DNA from: Devosia sp. RR2S18
GTDB taxonomy: Bacteria; Pseudomonadota; Alphaproteobacteria; Rhizobiales; Devosiaceae
NCBI RefSeq assembly: GCF_030177755.1
Contig: NZ_CP126539.1
Location: 310,001 to 374,000 of the forward strand
Direction of reading: 5' to 3'
Length of the DNA stretch: 64,000 nt
Made by a program: the position numbers and the translations under genes. Below, piece after piece: positions 8,150 to 17,102 of this stretch. The notes under the pieces were generated by a model, which did not search any database, was not told the origin of the DNA, and was given only the letters and a program-made list of their open reading frames with translations. Positions within the stretch are counted from its first letter, which is position 1. Every line of letters starts with the position of its first letter.

Positions 8150-9031
8150 ATGCCCATTCGCCATGTCCTGCTGGCTCTCCTGACGGTTGCGATCTGGGGC
8201 TTCAACTTCGTTGTCATCAAGCTCAGTGTCGAAGCGCTGCCACCCATTCTGGCGGCGGCCCTGCGCTTTTTCTTCGCCGCCCTTCCGGCAGTATTCTTCG
8301 TCCGGCCGCCAAAGGCGCCATGGTATCTGGTGGTCGGGTTCGGCCTTGCCCTTGGCGTCGCGCTCTACGCCTTTCTCAATCTTTCGATCGCCTGGGGCAT
8401 GCCGGCGGGTCTGTCCTCGCTGGTGCTGCAGGTGCAGGCTTTCTTCACCATGGGGTTGGCGTTTTTGTTGCTGGGCGAGCGGCCCAGCCGTTTCCAAGTG
8501 ATGGGGGCGGTGGTGGCCTTTGGCGGTATCGGCGTGATCGCCCTGGAACGCGTTGGCGAAACGGCGCTAGTGCCGTTGACCATGACCTTGCTTGCAGCCC
8601 TCTCCTGGGGATTGGCCAATGTGCTCACGCGCAAGGCCGGTAAGGTCAATGCCGTCTCCTTCACCGTCTGGGGCGCGTTGGCGGCACCTTTGCCGCTGCT
8701 GGCCCTGTCGCTCTTGATCGAGGGACCCGAGGCGGTAGGGGCCGCACTATCGGACTTTGGCTGGTCGGATGCAGCGCTGATCGCCTTCCTCGCCTATCCG
8801 GCAACTCTTCTTGGCGGCGGCATCTGGAGTTGGCTGCTTGGGCAGCACCCGGCCACGGTGGTGGCGCCGTTCACGCTCCTTGTGCCGATTACCGGTGTGC
8901 TTTCCGGGCATCTGATCCTGGGCGAAGTTATCACCCTGCCCGAAATCGCGGGTGGCGCGCTGGTGATCCTGGGATTGATGGTGACGCTGATGCGCGGCAA
9001 GCCGCCCGTCGTTGCGGTGCGACTGGATTGA
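8150..9031 (+). CDS. EamA/DMT-family transporter
   Basis: A 293-residue integral membrane protein with ten predicted helices in two EamA repeats. The first begins LLALLTVAIWGFNFVVIKLSVEALPP and ends near LLLGERPSRFQVMGAVVAFGGI; the second repeats the pattern with GGALVILGLMVTL. These features are typical of drug/metabolite exporters (YdcZ/EamA type, often amino-acid or metabolite efflux). ATG 8150 starts directly before the first helix; upstream in-frame starts would add a non-conserved tail that crosses palindromic DNA. Substrate unknown. Confidence 0.88.
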   Translation: MPIRHVLLALLTVAIWGFNFVVIKLSVEALPPILAAALRFFFAALPAVFFVRPPKAPWYLVVGFGLALGVALYAFLNLSIAWGMPAGLSSLVLQVQAFFTMGLAFLLLGERPSRFQVMGAVVAFGGIGVIALERVGETALVPLTMTLLAALSWGLANVLTRKAGKVNAVSFTVWGALAAPLPLLALSLLIEGPEAVGAALSDFGWSDAALIAFLAYPATLLGGGIWSWLLGQHPATVVAPFTLLVPITGVLSGHLILGEVITLPEIAGGALVILGLMVTLMRGKPPVVAVRLD

Positions 9032-9035
9032 CGGG

Positions 9036-9068
9036 AAGGGAAGGGCCACAGATGCGGGCCCTTCCCTT
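9036..9068. terminator. Twelve-base-pair hairpin between convergent genes
   Basis: AAGGGAAGGGCC (9036-9047) pairs perfectly with GGCCCTTCCCTT (9057-9068), between the stops of the EamA gene and the convergent EF-hand gene. It is a strong stem usable from both strands, but there is no U-run, so termination is inferred from position. Confidence 0.5.
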
Positions 9069-9075
9069 GAAGCGT

Positions 9076-9369
9076 TTAGCCGCCTGTTGGAGCGGCCGGT
9101 ATGGCTTGGATACCCATGGCTCCCTCGGCGCTGCCACTGGCAGAAGGCTGGAGGGCCGCGAGTTCTTCCATGGTCAAGGCTCCATTGCCATCGATATCAG
9201 CGCCGTCAAACTCTTCCTGCGTCAAGTCCGGCCAGCCAACCACCAGTTCGGCAAAGGTCAAATCGCCGCTGGCATCGGCGTCGAGCGCCGTGAAGTTGGC
9301 CGGGGTCTGCGCCAGAGCGGCACCTGGGAAGCCGAGTACCAGAAGGGCGGGAACAACGAATTTGTGCAT
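9076..9369 (-). CDS. Secreted EF-hand calcium-binding protein
   Basis: A 97-residue protein with a signal peptide (MHKFVVPALLVLGFPGAALAQ) and two EF-hand loops, DADASGDLTFAE and DIDGNGALTMEE, each with acidic residues at the calcium-coordinating positions 1, 3, 5 and 12. It is probably periplasmic and binds Ca2+ through the paired hands; the biological role is unknown. ATG 9369 has GTGGAG upstream and starts the signal peptide exactly. A perfect hairpin at 9420-9445 lies in its 5' region. Confidence 0.82.
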   Translation of the reverse strand: MHKFVVPALLVLGFPGAALAQTPANFTALDADASGDLTFAELVVGWPDLTQEEFDGADIDGNGALTMEELAALQPSASGSAEGAMGIQAIPAAPTGG

Positions 9370-9741
9370 GAGTTTGAGCTCCACGGTGAGAGGAAGCGGC
9401 GACAGGTCTGCCCGGCGCCGACGGATCACTCTCCCGTGATCCGTCCCTGCAAGCTGAGCGCACAATGTGTCGCTCGCGGGCCGGGACAAAGGCACAGATC
9501 AGGAAAGTTGAGGGCAAGCCATAGGCAGTTGTGGCGACTATTCGGCGCAGAACTAACGGGGTAATTACGCACACCTCATCTCCGCCTCACGAAAGAGTAT
9601 CTGGGGGAAGGCGCTGAGCTTTTTGAGTTTCGCCAAGCGGAACGGGCGCGGACCGCTCTAGATTTCGGTGGTGCTATTCTTCACGCGGCCGTTATCCGGC
9701 GGCTGATTACCGGCAGACACTAAGTTGCGGCAGCATCCGCA
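9370..9741. other. Intergenic region with a perfect inverted repeat
   Basis: This gap of 372 bases contains one clear structure, a perfect 10-base inverted repeat (9420-9429 with 9436-9445, core GACGGATCAC/GTGATCCGTC, six-base loop) about 50 bases before the EF-hand gene on the minus strand. It could be an operator or a 5'-UTR stem. I see no gene, RNA or promoter consensus in the remainder. Confidence 0.5.
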
Positions 9742-10383
9742 TCAGAGTTCAGGGCGGATGAAGTCGCCACTTTGTGCATCCATGATCCAAAGTTCGCCTG
9801 TCGAAATGTCAAACCAGGCGCCATGCACCGTCAGTTCGCCCTTGGCTTCGAGTTCGGCGACATAAGGAAAGGTGCGCAGGTTGCGGATGGAGTTGCGGAT
9901 GGAAATACGTTCCATCGCTGTCTGCCGCTCACTTTCGGTTAGCAGGGCATTCTGCCCCAACTGACTGGGAAGTTCGCCCAGCATGCTCATCCACTTGCCG
10001 ATGAAGTCGCCACTGTCGAGCGGCTTGGCGACGGGGCCGAGCGCCGCACGGATGCCACCGCAGCGGCCATGGCCCATAATAACGATGTTCTTGATGCCAA
10101 GGCCTTTGACCGCGAACTCGATCGCGGCGGAGGTGCCGTGCTGTCCACCGTCAGGCTGATAGGTGGGCACTAGGTTGGCCACATTTCGTAACACGAAAAG
10201 CTCGCCCGGACCGGAATCGAAGATCATCTCTGGCGCCGCGCGGCTGTCGCAGCAGGCGATGATCATGGTTTCCGGCGTCTGTCCAAGCGAAGCGAGGTCC
10301 CGAATGCGGTCCTTTTCGCGAGCATAGCGTCCCGCCATGAAGTTGGCGTGGCCTTCAAGCAAGTGGTTGGGAAATCCGTGCAT
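9742..10383 (-). CDS. Beta-class carbonic anhydrase
   Basis: A 213-residue zinc enzyme interconverting CO2 and bicarbonate. The zinc ligands and catalytic dyad are visible in IIACCDSRAAPE (Cys, Asp-Arg) and MGHGRCGGI (His, Cys), and RNVANLVPTY is also family-typical. The start is ATG 10383, matching the usual FPNHLLEGH opening; an in-frame TTG at 10419 is less likely. It is divergent from the DUF1737 gene with a short gap, so the two probably share a control region. It probably supplies bicarbonate to carboxylases or balances pH. Confidence 0.93.
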   Translation of the reverse strand: MHGFPNHLLEGHANFMAGRYAREKDRIRDLASLGQTPETMIIACCDSRAAPEMIFDSGPGELFVLRNVANLVPTYQPDGGQHGTSAAIEFAVKGLGIKNIVIMGHGRCGGIRAALGPVAKPLDSGDFIGKWMSMLGELPSQLGQNALLTESERQTAMERISIRNSIRNLRTFPYVAELEAKGELTVHGAWFDISTGELWIMDAQSGDFIRPEL

Positions 10384-10442
10384 GGGAAAGCGATTAGCTG
10401 TAAGAGGCGCAAAGATCAATCAGGTGCATCGGGGGACGTGCC

Positions 10443-10649
10443 ATGCTCATTTACCGCTTCCTTTCGGGGGAAGACGATTCCAGTTTTTGTCACAAGGTCA
10501 CCAGAGCGCTGACGGAAGGCTGGCAGCTGCATGGCTCGCCCACCTATGCCTATGATGCCATTACCAAGAAGATGAAGGTGGGTCAGGCGGTGACCCGCGT
10601 CGCCAAGGATCAGCCATACGATCCCGACAAGAAGCTAGTTGACTATTAG
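10443..10649 (+). CDS. DUF1737 small protein
   Basis: A 68-residue protein whose pattern IYRFLSGEDDSSFCHKVTRA followed by LTEGWQLHGSPTYAYD and GQAVTR matches the DUF1737 family, which occurs widely in proteobacteria with no known function. It is short and soluble with no signal peptide. It lies between the divergent carbonic anhydrase and argC; the 62-base gap to argC would allow cotranscription. Confidence 0.8.
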   Translation: MLIYRFLSGEDDSSFCHKVTRALTEGWQLHGSPTYAYDAITKKMKVGQAVTRVAKDQPYDPDKKLVDY

Positions 10650-10711
10650 ACCCGGCTTGACGGGGCGGAACGCTGGTCCCATCTAGGCGTTCCGCAGCCA
10701 AGGAGAGGCAC

Positions 10712-11662
10712 ATGGTCGCCAAGATTTTCATCGACGGAGAAGCTGGAACCACGGGGCTGCAGATCCGGGAGCGCCTAGCTGCCCGGCGCGACCTCGAAGT
10801 GCTCTCGATCGATCCGGAGAAGCGCAAGGACCAGAGCGAGCGCCAGCGGCTGCTCAATGCAGCGGAGGTCGCCATCCTCTGCTTGCCGGACGATGCGGCC
10901 AAGGAGAGCGTCGCTCTGATCACCAACGAAACCACAAGGGTGATCGACGCGTCCACCGCCTTTCGGGTGGATCCGAACTGGACCTATGGCTTCGCCGAAA
11001 TAGAGCCGGGGCAGGGCGAAAAGATCGCCCAGGCGCGGTTCGTGTCCAACCCGGGATGCTGGCCGCAGGGACTGATTGCGGCGCTCCGCCCGCTGGTCGA
11101 GGCGCGCCTCGTGCCCGGTGACTACCCGGTCAACTATCACGGCATTTCGGGCTATTCTGGGGGCGGCAAGCAGATGATCGCCGAGTATGAAGGCGCTGCC
11201 TCGGCCAGCCAATACATGCCTTATGCCTTGACCTTCGTGCACAAGCACCTGCCGGAAATGGCGCTTTACGCCAAACTGAACCGCTCGCCGCTCTTTGAGC
11301 CCGTAGTGGGCAATTTCGCGCAGGGCATGGCTACCTCCGTGCCGCTCCACCTCGACATGATGGCGGAGATCCCTACGGGCAAGGACCTCCATGCAGCGCT
11401 CTCGGACTATTACGCCGCCGTACCGGACAGCTTTGTGCAGGTTGCGCCCTATGACCCCTCCGCTGGCAAAAGCGTGGGCCTCGATCCCCAGGTGCATAAT
11501 GGCACCAACACGCTGACCCTCCACGTCTTTGCCAATGACGACCGGCAACAGGCGGTAATTGCAGCGGTCTACGACAATCTTGGCAAGGGCGCCTCGGGAG
11601 CCGCAGTCCAGAACCTCAATCTTATGCTGGGCGTCAACGCGCGCGAGAGCCTCGCCGCGTAG
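10712..11662 (+). CDS. argC: N-acetyl-gamma-glutamyl-phosphate reductase, type 2
   Basis: A 316-residue NADPH-dependent enzyme of arginine biosynthesis that reduces N-acetylglutamyl phosphate to the semialdehyde. The start KIFIDGEAGTTGLQIRERL is typical of the short type-2 form (AGPR2) rather than the ~345-residue type 1. The catalytic Cys is in SNPGCWPQG and the conserved His in FVHKHLPEM. A GGAGAG ribosome-binding site precedes ATG 10712. It precedes the leucine genes leuD and leuB on the same strand. Confidence 0.94.
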   Translation: MVAKIFIDGEAGTTGLQIRERLAARRDLEVLSIDPEKRKDQSERQRLLNAAEVAILCLPDDAAKESVALITNETTRVIDASTAFRVDPNWTYGFAEIEPGQGEKIAQARFVSNPGCWPQGLIAALRPLVEARLVPGDYPVNYHGISGYSGGGKQMIAEYEGAASASQYMPYALTFVHKHLPEMALYAKLNRSPLFEPVVGNFAQGMATSVPLHLDMMAEIPTGKDLHAALSDYYAAVPDSFVQVAPYDPSAGKSVGLDPQVHNGTNTLTLHVFANDDRQQAVIAAVYDNLGKGASGAAVQNLNLMLGVNARESLAA

Positions 11663-11750
11663 GGCGCCTGACCGAACGGTTTCGCGCTAACCCGACTTGA
11701 CCCCAACCTCCGCTTTGCGCCATGACCCATGGCCAAAGCGAGGTTTTCCC

Positions 11751-12356
11751 ATGGAAAAATTCACCACTCTGACCGGTGTCGCGGCGCCCCTGCCGATCAT
11801 CAATATCGACACTGACATGATCATCCCTAAGCAGTACCTCAAGACCATCAAGCGGACAGGTCTGGGGACGGCGCTCTTTTCCGAGATGCGCTACAATGAG
11901 GACGGCACCGAGAACCCCAATTTCGTCCTTAACAAGCCCGCCTATCGCAGTGCACAAATCATCGTCGCCGGCGACAATTTCGGCTGCGGCTCAAGCCGCG
12001 AGCATGCCCCCTGGGCGCTCCTGGATTTTGGCATTCGCTGCGTGATCTCCACCAGCTTTGCCGACATTTTTTACAATAATTGCTTCAAGAACGGCATTCT
12101 GCCGCTGGTGGTCAGCCCCGAGCAGCTCAAGATGCTGCTTGACGATGCCGAGCGCGGCTCCAACGCCACCCTGACCATCGACCTCGAGGCGCAGACCATC
12201 AAGGGTCCCGATGGCGGCACGCTCCACTTCGATATCGATCCGAGCCGCAAGCAGATCCTGCTCGAAGGGCTGGACGAGGTCGCGGGAACGCTCAAGGCCG
12301 ATCCTTCCATCACCGCTTTTGAACACAAGATGGCCGCCGAGCGGCCCTGGCTCTGA
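11751..12356 (+). CDS. leuD: 3-isopropylmalate dehydratase small subunit
   Basis: This 201-residue swivel-domain subunit pairs with the Fe-S subunit LeuC to isomerise 2- to 3-isopropylmalate in leucine synthesis. Family blocks are [36 protein letters not shown] and [16 protein letters not shown]. The length is standard. ATG 11751 is used because it begins the conserved MEKFTTLTG segment. leuC is not in this window, so the complex is encoded at two loci. Eight bases separate it from the RidA gene, suggesting an operon with RidA and leuB. Confidence 0.95.
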   Translation: MEKFTTLTGVAAPLPIINIDTDMIIPKQYLKTIKRTGLGTALFSEMRYNEDGTENPNFVLNKPAYRSAQIIVAGDNFGCGSSREHAPWALLDFGIRCVISTSFADIFYNNCFKNGILPLVVSPEQLKMLLDDAERGSNATLTIDLEAQTIKGPDGGTLHFDIDPSRKQILLEGLDEVAGTLKADPSITAFEHKMAAERPWL

Positions 12357-12364
12357 GGACACCT

Positions 12365-12754
12365 ATGGTGCAGCGCATTTCCACCGGCTCGCCTTTCGAG
12401 ACGACTTTTGGCTATTCCCGTGCCGTGCGGCACGAGGACACCGTCTATGTCTCGGGCACGACGGGCTATGACTATGCCAGCATGACCATGCCCGAAAGCG
12501 TTAGCGAGCAGGCCAGCAATGCCCTCGCCACGATCGACAAGGCGCTCAAGGAAGCCGGCTCTTCCATCGAGGATACCGTGCGCGTCGTCTACTATGTCGG
12601 CGATCGATCCTATGTGGACGAAGTCGTTGCTGCCGTGGGACCGGTCTTTAGGAACATTCGTCCCGCCGCCTCCATGCTGATCGTCCAGATGATCGAAGCG
12701 GGCATGAAGATCGAGATCGAAGTCACGGCGCGCATTGGCGCCGCCAACAGCTAA
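12365..12754 (+). CDS. RidA/YjgF-family deaminase
   Basis: A 129-residue protein of the RidA family, which hydrolyses reactive enamine/imine intermediates from PLP enzymes. The block IRPAASMLIVQMIEAGMKIEIEVTA carries the Arg that binds substrate carboxylate in active RidA proteins. It sits between leuD and leuB with gaps of 8 and 9 bases, so it is very probably cotranscribed with them. RidA protects branched-chain metabolism in other bacteria, which fits this placement; the specific link here is inference. Confidence 0.9.
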   Translation: MVQRISTGSPFETTFGYSRAVRHEDTVYVSGTTGYDYASMTMPESVSEQASNALATIDKALKEAGSSIEDTVRVVYYVGDRSYVDEVVAAVGPVFRNIRPAASMLIVQMIEAGMKIEIEVTARIGAANS

Positions 12755-12763
12755 AGGCACATC

Positions 12764-13864
12764 ATGGCCACTCATTCACTCTTCCTCCTGCCGGGCGACG
12801 GTATCGGCACCGAGATCATGGTTGAGGTGGAAAAGCTCATCGCCTGGACCAACAGCGAGCAGCTGACCGATTTCTCGACCGATAGCGGCCTTGCCGGCGG
12901 TTCGGCCTATGACAAGCACGGCGTAGCCATCACCGACGAGGACACCGGCAAGGCACTTGCGGCTGATGCGGTGATTTTTGGCGCCGTTGGCGGTCCCAAG
13001 TGGGACAACGTCCCCTATGAGCATCGTCCGGAAGCTGCGCTCCTGCGACTGCGCAAGGAAATGGCCGTCTTTGCCAATCTGCGTCCCGCCATCTGCTACC
13101 CGGCGCTGGCCGATGCCTCCTCGCTCAAGCGCGAGCTGGTGGAAGGGCTCGACATCCTGATCGTGCGCGAGCTTACCGGCGGCGTCTATTTCGGTGAACC
13201 AAAGACCATCACCGAGCTCGAAAACGGGCAGAAGCGCGCCATCGATACCCAGGTTTACGAGACCTATGAGATCGACCGCATCGCCCGCGTGGCTTTCGAT
13301 CTCGCCCGCACCCGCTCTGGCAAGGTCCATTCGGCGGACAAGAAGAACGTCATGAAATCGGGCGTCCTCTGGGACGAGGTGGTAAAGGGCGTTGGGAAAG
13401 ACTATTCCGACGTCGAGCTGCACCACATCCTGGCTGACAACGCCGCCATGCAGCTCGTGCGCAATCCCAAGCAGTTCGACGTCATGGTCACCGACAACCT
13501 CTTCGGCGACATTCTCTCGGACGTGGCGGCCATGCTGACCGGCTCGCTGGGCATGCTCCCATCGGCTTCGCTCGGGGCGCCCGATCCGGTGACTGGCAAG
13601 CGCAACGCTTTCTACGAGCCCGTTCACGGCTCGGCGCCGGACATTGCCGGGCAGGGCATCGCCAATCCCATCGCCATGATCGCCAGCTTCGCCATGGCGC
13701 TGCGCTATTCCTTCGGCATGATCGAGCTCGCCACCAAGGTCGAGAACGCCATTTCGGCCGTGCTCAGCGAAGGCCTGCGCACCGGCGACATTGCCCAGGA
13801 CAACCGCAAGACCGTCGGCACCGAGGATATGGGCGCGGCGATCCTGGCCAAGCTCAAGGCGTAG
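12764..13864 (+). CDS. leuB: 3-isopropylmalate dehydrogenase
   Basis: This 366-residue NAD+-dependent enzyme oxidatively decarboxylates 3-isopropylmalate in leucine biosynthesis. Visible motifs are [11 protein letters not shown] at the start, [13 protein letters not shown], the adenine-binding [18 protein letters not shown] and the metal site [24 protein letters not shown]. It is the last gene of the leuD-RidA-leuB group. It is followed after three bases by a GC-rich repeat and then a bidirectional terminator shared with rpsP. Confidence 0.96.
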   Translation: MATHSLFLLPGDGIGTEIMVEVEKLIAWTNSEQLTDFSTDSGLAGGSAYDKHGVAITDEDTGKALAADAVIFGAVGGPKWDNVPYEHRPEAALLRLRKEMAVFANLRPAICYPALADASSLKRELVEGLDILIVRELTGGVYFGEPKTITELENGQKRAIDTQVYETYEIDRIARVAFDLARTRSGKVHSADKKNVMKSGVLWDEVVKGVGKDYSDVELHHILADNAAMQLVRNPKQFDVMVTDNLFGDILSDVAAMLTGSLGMLPSASLGAPDPVTGKRNAFYEPVHGSAPDIAGQGIANPIAMIASFAMALRYSFGMIELATKVENAISAVLSEGLRTGDIAQDNRKTVGTEDMGAAILAKLKA

Positions 13865-13866
13865 CA

Positions 13867-13979
13867 ACCCCCACCCAGCCTCCCCTTTTGAGGGGGAGGA
13901 GCGCATCGAGTTCGGCAACGATCTCCCGCCACCCACCGGCAGATCCCTTTCCCTCCAGGAGGAGGTTAGGTGCGGGTCC
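13867..13979. repeat. GC-rich intergenic repeat with imperfect terminal inverted repeats
   Basis: The left end (ACCCCCACCCAGCCTCCC, 13867-13884) and right end (about 13961-13979) are imperfect inverted copies, and an internal hairpin (CCTCCCC with GGGGGAGG) lies at 13880-13898. The left end recurs 17 of 18 bases at 42507-42524. This form matches the short non-coding repeats scattered through Hyphomicrobiales genomes. Confidence 0.55.
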
Positions 13980-13997
13980 TCTCAAGGATCGACCAAC

Positions 13998-14028
13998 AAA
14001 AAGCCCCGGTGTCTCCACCGGGGCTTTT
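13998..14028. terminator. Bidirectional intrinsic terminator between leuB and rpsP
   Basis: An eleven-base stem (AAGCCCCGGTG 14001-14011 with CACCGGGGCTT 14016-14026, loop TCTC) is flanked by an A-run on the left and T-run on the right, so both the leuB operon and the convergent ffh-rpsP operon can end here. The U-run is longer on the minus strand. Confidence 0.9.
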
Positions 14029-14049
14029 CCATTACCGTGTCGCCAAGCC

Positions 14050-14415
14050 TTATTCGGCAGCGGCTTCCTCGGCGGGAGCGGCGGCCTTGGCGGCGCGCTC
14101 TTCGGCACGTTCCTTGGCGCGCTCACCGGGCTCGCCCTTGTTGGGGTTGTTGCGGGCGTCGCGCTTGGCCAGGCCAGCAGCGTCGAAGAAGCGCAGCACG
14201 CGGTCGGTCGGCTGGGCGCCAACAGACAACCAGTGCTGAGCGCGCTCGGTGTTGAGCACGACGCGGTTCTCGGCGTCCTTGCCCAGCAGCGGGTTATAGG
14301 TGCCGAGCTTTTCGATGAAGCGGCCATCGCGGGGCGAGCGGGCATCGGCGACGACGATGTGGTAGAAGGGGCGCTTCTTGGTGCCAGCGCGGGCAAGACG
14401 GAGCTTGAGGGCCAT
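14050..14415 (-). CDS. rpsP: 30S ribosomal protein S16
   Basis: This 121-residue ribosomal protein contributes to small-subunit assembly. The start [24 protein letters not shown] and the [13 protein letters not shown] block are diagnostic. The C-terminus carries an Ala/Glu/Lys-rich extension of about 35 residues, common in alphaproteobacteria. It lies 33 bases downstream of ffh and ends just before a strong terminator, so ffh-rpsP is an operon. The rimM-trmD-rplS genes that often follow are not adjacent. Confidence 0.97.
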   Translation of the reverse strand: MALKLRLARAGTKKRPFYHIVVADARSPRDGRFIEKLGTYNPLLGKDAENRVVLNTERAQHWLSVGAQPTDRVLRFFDAAGLAKRDARNNPNKGEPGERAKERAEERAAKAAAPAEEAAAE

Positions 14416-14448
14416 TTTTGGGTGTCCTAAAGGTTTAGGTTGAAGGAG

Positions 14449-16053
14449 TTATTTCTTTTTGCCCATGCCGGGTAGGCCTGGGAAACGGGGAGCACCGCCG
14501 AGCCCGGGCAAGCCCGGTCCGCCGGAGGACTTAAGAAGCGAGCCCACATCGGCGGGCAGGGCCTTGGGAGCAGGTGCCTCGGCGGCACCGGGCAGGTTCT
14601 TGAGCATGGTAGGGTCGACGCCGGCCTGGCGCGCCATCTGCTCGAGCTGGGCGGGATCCATCTTGGACAGATCGGGCATGCCGCCCATCCCGCCCATACC
14701 GCCGAGCATATTGCCCATCTTGCCGCCGAACATGCCGCCAAGCGCGCCCATGCCGCCCTTGGAGACTTTTTTCATCATGTCGGCCATCTGGCGGTGCTGC
14801 TTGGCGAGTTTATTGATCTCGCTGACCTCGACACCGGCACCGGCGGCAATGCGCTTGCGCCGGCTGGCATTGAGCAGGTCCGGACTGGCCCGCTCCTTTT
14901 TGGTCATCGAATTGATGATGGCGACCTGCCGATCGAAGATCTTCTCATCGACATTGGCGCCTGCCATGGCCTTTTTGAGCTGTCCGGCACCGGGCAGCAT
15001 GCCCATGAGGCCGCCCATGCCGCCCATCTTCTTCATCTGCAGCAATTGGCTGCGCAGATCCTCGAAGTCGAAGCTACCCTTTTTGAGCTTCTTGGCCATC
15101 TTGGCCGCGTCCTCGGCCGAAACGCTCTCGGACGCGCGCTCAACCAAGCTGACAATGTCGCCCATGCCCAGGATGCGGTCAGCGATGCGGCTGGGGTGGA
15201 AGTCCTCCAGAGCATCCATCTTTTCGCCGACACCGATCAGCTTGATCGGCTTGCCGGTCGCCGCGCGCATGGACAGCGCGGCGCCGCCACGACCGTCGCC
15301 ATCGACGCGGGTCATGACAATGCCGGTGACGTCCAGCCGGCTGTCGAAAGAGCGGGCGACATTGATGGCGTCCTGGCCGGTCAGTGCGTCGACCACCAGG
15401 AGGATTTCATGCGGATGGGCGATCGCCTTGATTTCGGCGGTCTCAGCCATCAGTTCTTCATCAATATGGGTGCGACCCGCCGTATCGAGGATCAGCACGT
15501 CATAACCGCCCAGGCGTCCCTCGCGCTCGGCGCGGCGGGCGATCTGCACCGGCGTTTCGCTGGCGACGATCGGGAGCGTATCGACGCTCACCTGCTCGCC
15601 CAGCACGCGCAACTGCTCCATGGCTGCGGGGCGGCGCGTGTCGAGCGAGGCCAGAAGGACCTTTTTCTTCTGCCGTTCCTTGAGGCGCTTGGCGATCTTG
15701 GCGGTAGTGGTGGTCTTGCCCGAGCCCTGCAGGCCCACCATCAGTAGGGTAACTGGGGCCTTGGCATTGAGATCGATGGTGACCGTGTCGGAGCCCAAAA
15801 CCGAGACCAGCTCGTCATGGACGATCTTGACCACCTGCTGGCCCGGCGTAACCGAACGGGTAACCTCGGCGCCGACGGCGCGGTCCTTAACCTGCTCGAC
15901 GAAGGCGCGGACCACTTCAAGCGATACGTCGGCCTCGATCAACGCGCGGCGGATTTCGCGCAGCGCGGCTTCCACGTCCGCGGGGCTGAGCGCGCCACGG
16001 CCACGAATGCCATCAAAGATTTTGCCAAGCCGGTCGGAAAGGCTCTCGAACAT
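14449..16053 (-). CDS. ffh: Signal recognition particle protein Ffh
   Basis: This 534-residue SRP54 GTPase binds 4.5S RNA and signal sequences of nascent membrane proteins and docks with FtsY, which is encoded at 22989. The NG domain shows GLQGSGKTTTTAK (G1), DTRRPAAMEQL, DTAGRTHIDEEL (G3) and TRVDGDGRGGAAL; the C-terminal M domain is very rich in Met and Gly, as expected. ATG 16053 starts MFESLSDRLG with AAGGA upstream; an upstream in-frame start at 16131 adds a non-conserved leader. It is transcribed with rpsP. Confidence 0.96.
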   Translation of the reverse strand: MFESLSDRLGKIFDGIRGRGALSPADVEAALREIRRALIEADVSLEVVRAFVEQVKDRAVGAEVTRSVTPGQQVVKIVHDELVSVLGSDTVTIDLNAKAPVTLLMVGLQGSGKTTTTAKIAKRLKERQKKKVLLASLDTRRPAAMEQLRVLGEQVSVDTLPIVASETPVQIARRAEREGRLGGYDVLILDTAGRTHIDEELMAETAEIKAIAHPHEILLVVDALTGQDAINVARSFDSRLDVTGIVMTRVDGDGRGGAALSMRAATGKPIKLIGVGEKMDALEDFHPSRIADRILGMGDIVSLVERASESVSAEDAAKMAKKLKKGSFDFEDLRSQLLQMKKMGGMGGLMGMLPGAGQLKKAMAGANVDEKIFDRQVAIINSMTKKERASPDLLNASRRKRIAAGAGVEVSEINKLAKQHRQMADMMKKVSKGGMGALGGMFGGKMGNMLGGMGGMGGMPDLSKMDPAQLEQMARQAGVDPTMLKNLPGAAEAPAPKALPADVGSLLKSSGGPGLPGLGGAPRFPGLPGMGKKK

Positions 16054-16221
16054 ATTTGGTCCTTCTCTCTGGGAGATCCCATGAGACATAGGGTTCATTA
16101 CGGCAAACGACAAACCCACCCGCGGGCGCAACGCGCTGGCGGATGTTGGCCTCCGGGATCGGTTTATACCCTGAGGGGTCCCGGTCGGCTGGTCAGGTGC
16201 AAAAGCCTGATGAACGGGCTG

Positions 16222-16250
16222 CGTGTAGGGGAAAGCGCAGGCAGAGTCAA
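16222..16250 (-). promoter_or_regulatory. Possible housekeeping promoter for ffh-rpsP
   Basis: On the minus strand TTGACT (16250-16245) is followed after 17 bases by TACACG (16227-16222). The -35 is close to consensus and the -10 is weak. It lies in the 218-base gap upstream of ffh and would give a leader of about 160 bases. Confidence 0.35.
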
Positions 16251-16271
16251 GAATGCCGGCAAATCAGCCGG

Positions 16272-16772
16272 TCAGTCCAGTGTGGCGCGGAGCACTCTTA
16301 CCGGCCCGGCGCACTCGCTGACGGTGAAGCCGGTCTCTTCCAGGCCCTTCTGCGTGCGGCGGGCGATTGCGTAGGCCTTGTGACTGCCCGGTGGCGCCTC
16401 AAAGGCGAAGACGAAAACGCCTCCCGTGCGCAGGAGCGATTTGATCAACGCGGGCCAGTCCTCCTTGAGACGAAGGCCGAAGTCGACATTGACTGCAAGG
16501 ATGCGATCGAAACGCGCGCCCTGCCAGTCAACGGCTTCGAGCGCCTCCGCCCTGGTGCGCAGCCTGCCCGATGCGAGAGCCTCAAGCGAGCTTGCTTCAA
16601 CCGTCCCGATCATCTTGGCGGATCGGTCGAGCGCTAGGATGCTCCCGGTCGTGAGCCGCTCCAGAATCAGCCGGGTGGCAACCCCATGACCACAACCGAT
16701 TTCAACCACGTCCTCGTGCCCGAGGAGTTCAAGAGCTTCTACTGCTGCGATATGGCGACGGGCGATCGACAT
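16272..16772 (-). CDS. Class I SAM-dependent methyltransferase
   Basis: A 166-residue Rossmann-fold methyltransferase. Motif I is VVEIGCGHGVATRLI, the acidic residue that contacts the SAM ribose is in ILALDRS, and FDRILAVNVDF corresponds to motif IV. The protein is short, with little beyond the core fold, so the substrate cannot be guessed. It is transcribed alone upstream of ffh, separated by about 220 bases that contain the probable ffh promoter. Confidence 0.82.
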   Translation of the reverse strand: MSIARRHIAAVEALELLGHEDVVEIGCGHGVATRLILERLTTGSILALDRSAKMIGTVEASSLEALASGRLRTRAEALEAVDWQGARFDRILAVNVDFGLRLKEDWPALIKSLLRTGGVFVFAFEAPPGSHKAYAIARRTQKGLEETGFTVSECAGPVRVLRATLD

Positions 16773-16910
16773 AAGAAAGCCATGGACCGGAAGCTGAAAT
16801 AGTTGGCATGTGGTTAATTGTGATGACGATGGGACATTCGTGATGGATCTATTGTCGGAAGGCCTCCGTTGCCGCGGGCAAGCACGAGAGCCCAGGGGAG
16901 TTGCGGACCT

Positions 16911-17102
16911 ATGAAGCTATTGCTTGCGGTAGATATTGCCGACCGCATTATTCGCGCAGCCAGGCGCGACCACAAGCTCGATCTTCAAGCCGAGGCTGAC
17001 GACTTGGTTCAGCGCCACCCAGAAGCTGAGGTGTCGGTGGAAGAAGTCGTTGCGGTGCTCGTTGAGGAAGCAAGAGCTGCACAGTACCTGCCGGCCGTCT
17101 AG
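16911..17102 (+). CDS. Small hypothetical protein
   Basis: A 63-residue protein starting MKLLLAVDIADRI, largely helical and acidic (SVEEVVAVLVEEARAA), with no cysteine and no membrane segment. A GGGGAG lies upstream of ATG 16911, which is preferred to an in-frame ATG at 16869. It stands alone between divergent and codirectional genes. I do not recognise a family. The amphipathic helical pattern suggests a folded or oligomeric peptide, but expression is unproven. Confidence 0.45.
   Translation: MKLLLAVDIADRIIRAARRDHKLDLQAEADDLVQRHPEAEVSVEEVVAVLVEEARAAQYLPAV

Noticed and set aside
12776..13936. A 386-codon open frame antisense to leuB
   Set aside because: It mirrors leuB in high-GC DNA, has no recognisable domain and no ribosome-binding site, and leuB itself is fully conserved.
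16191..16250. GGTCAGGT-like segment resembling 4.5S SRP RNA near ffh
   Set aside because: Only the first few bases match; the GGAAGGAAGCAGCC core and tetraloop are missing, so no ffs gene is called.
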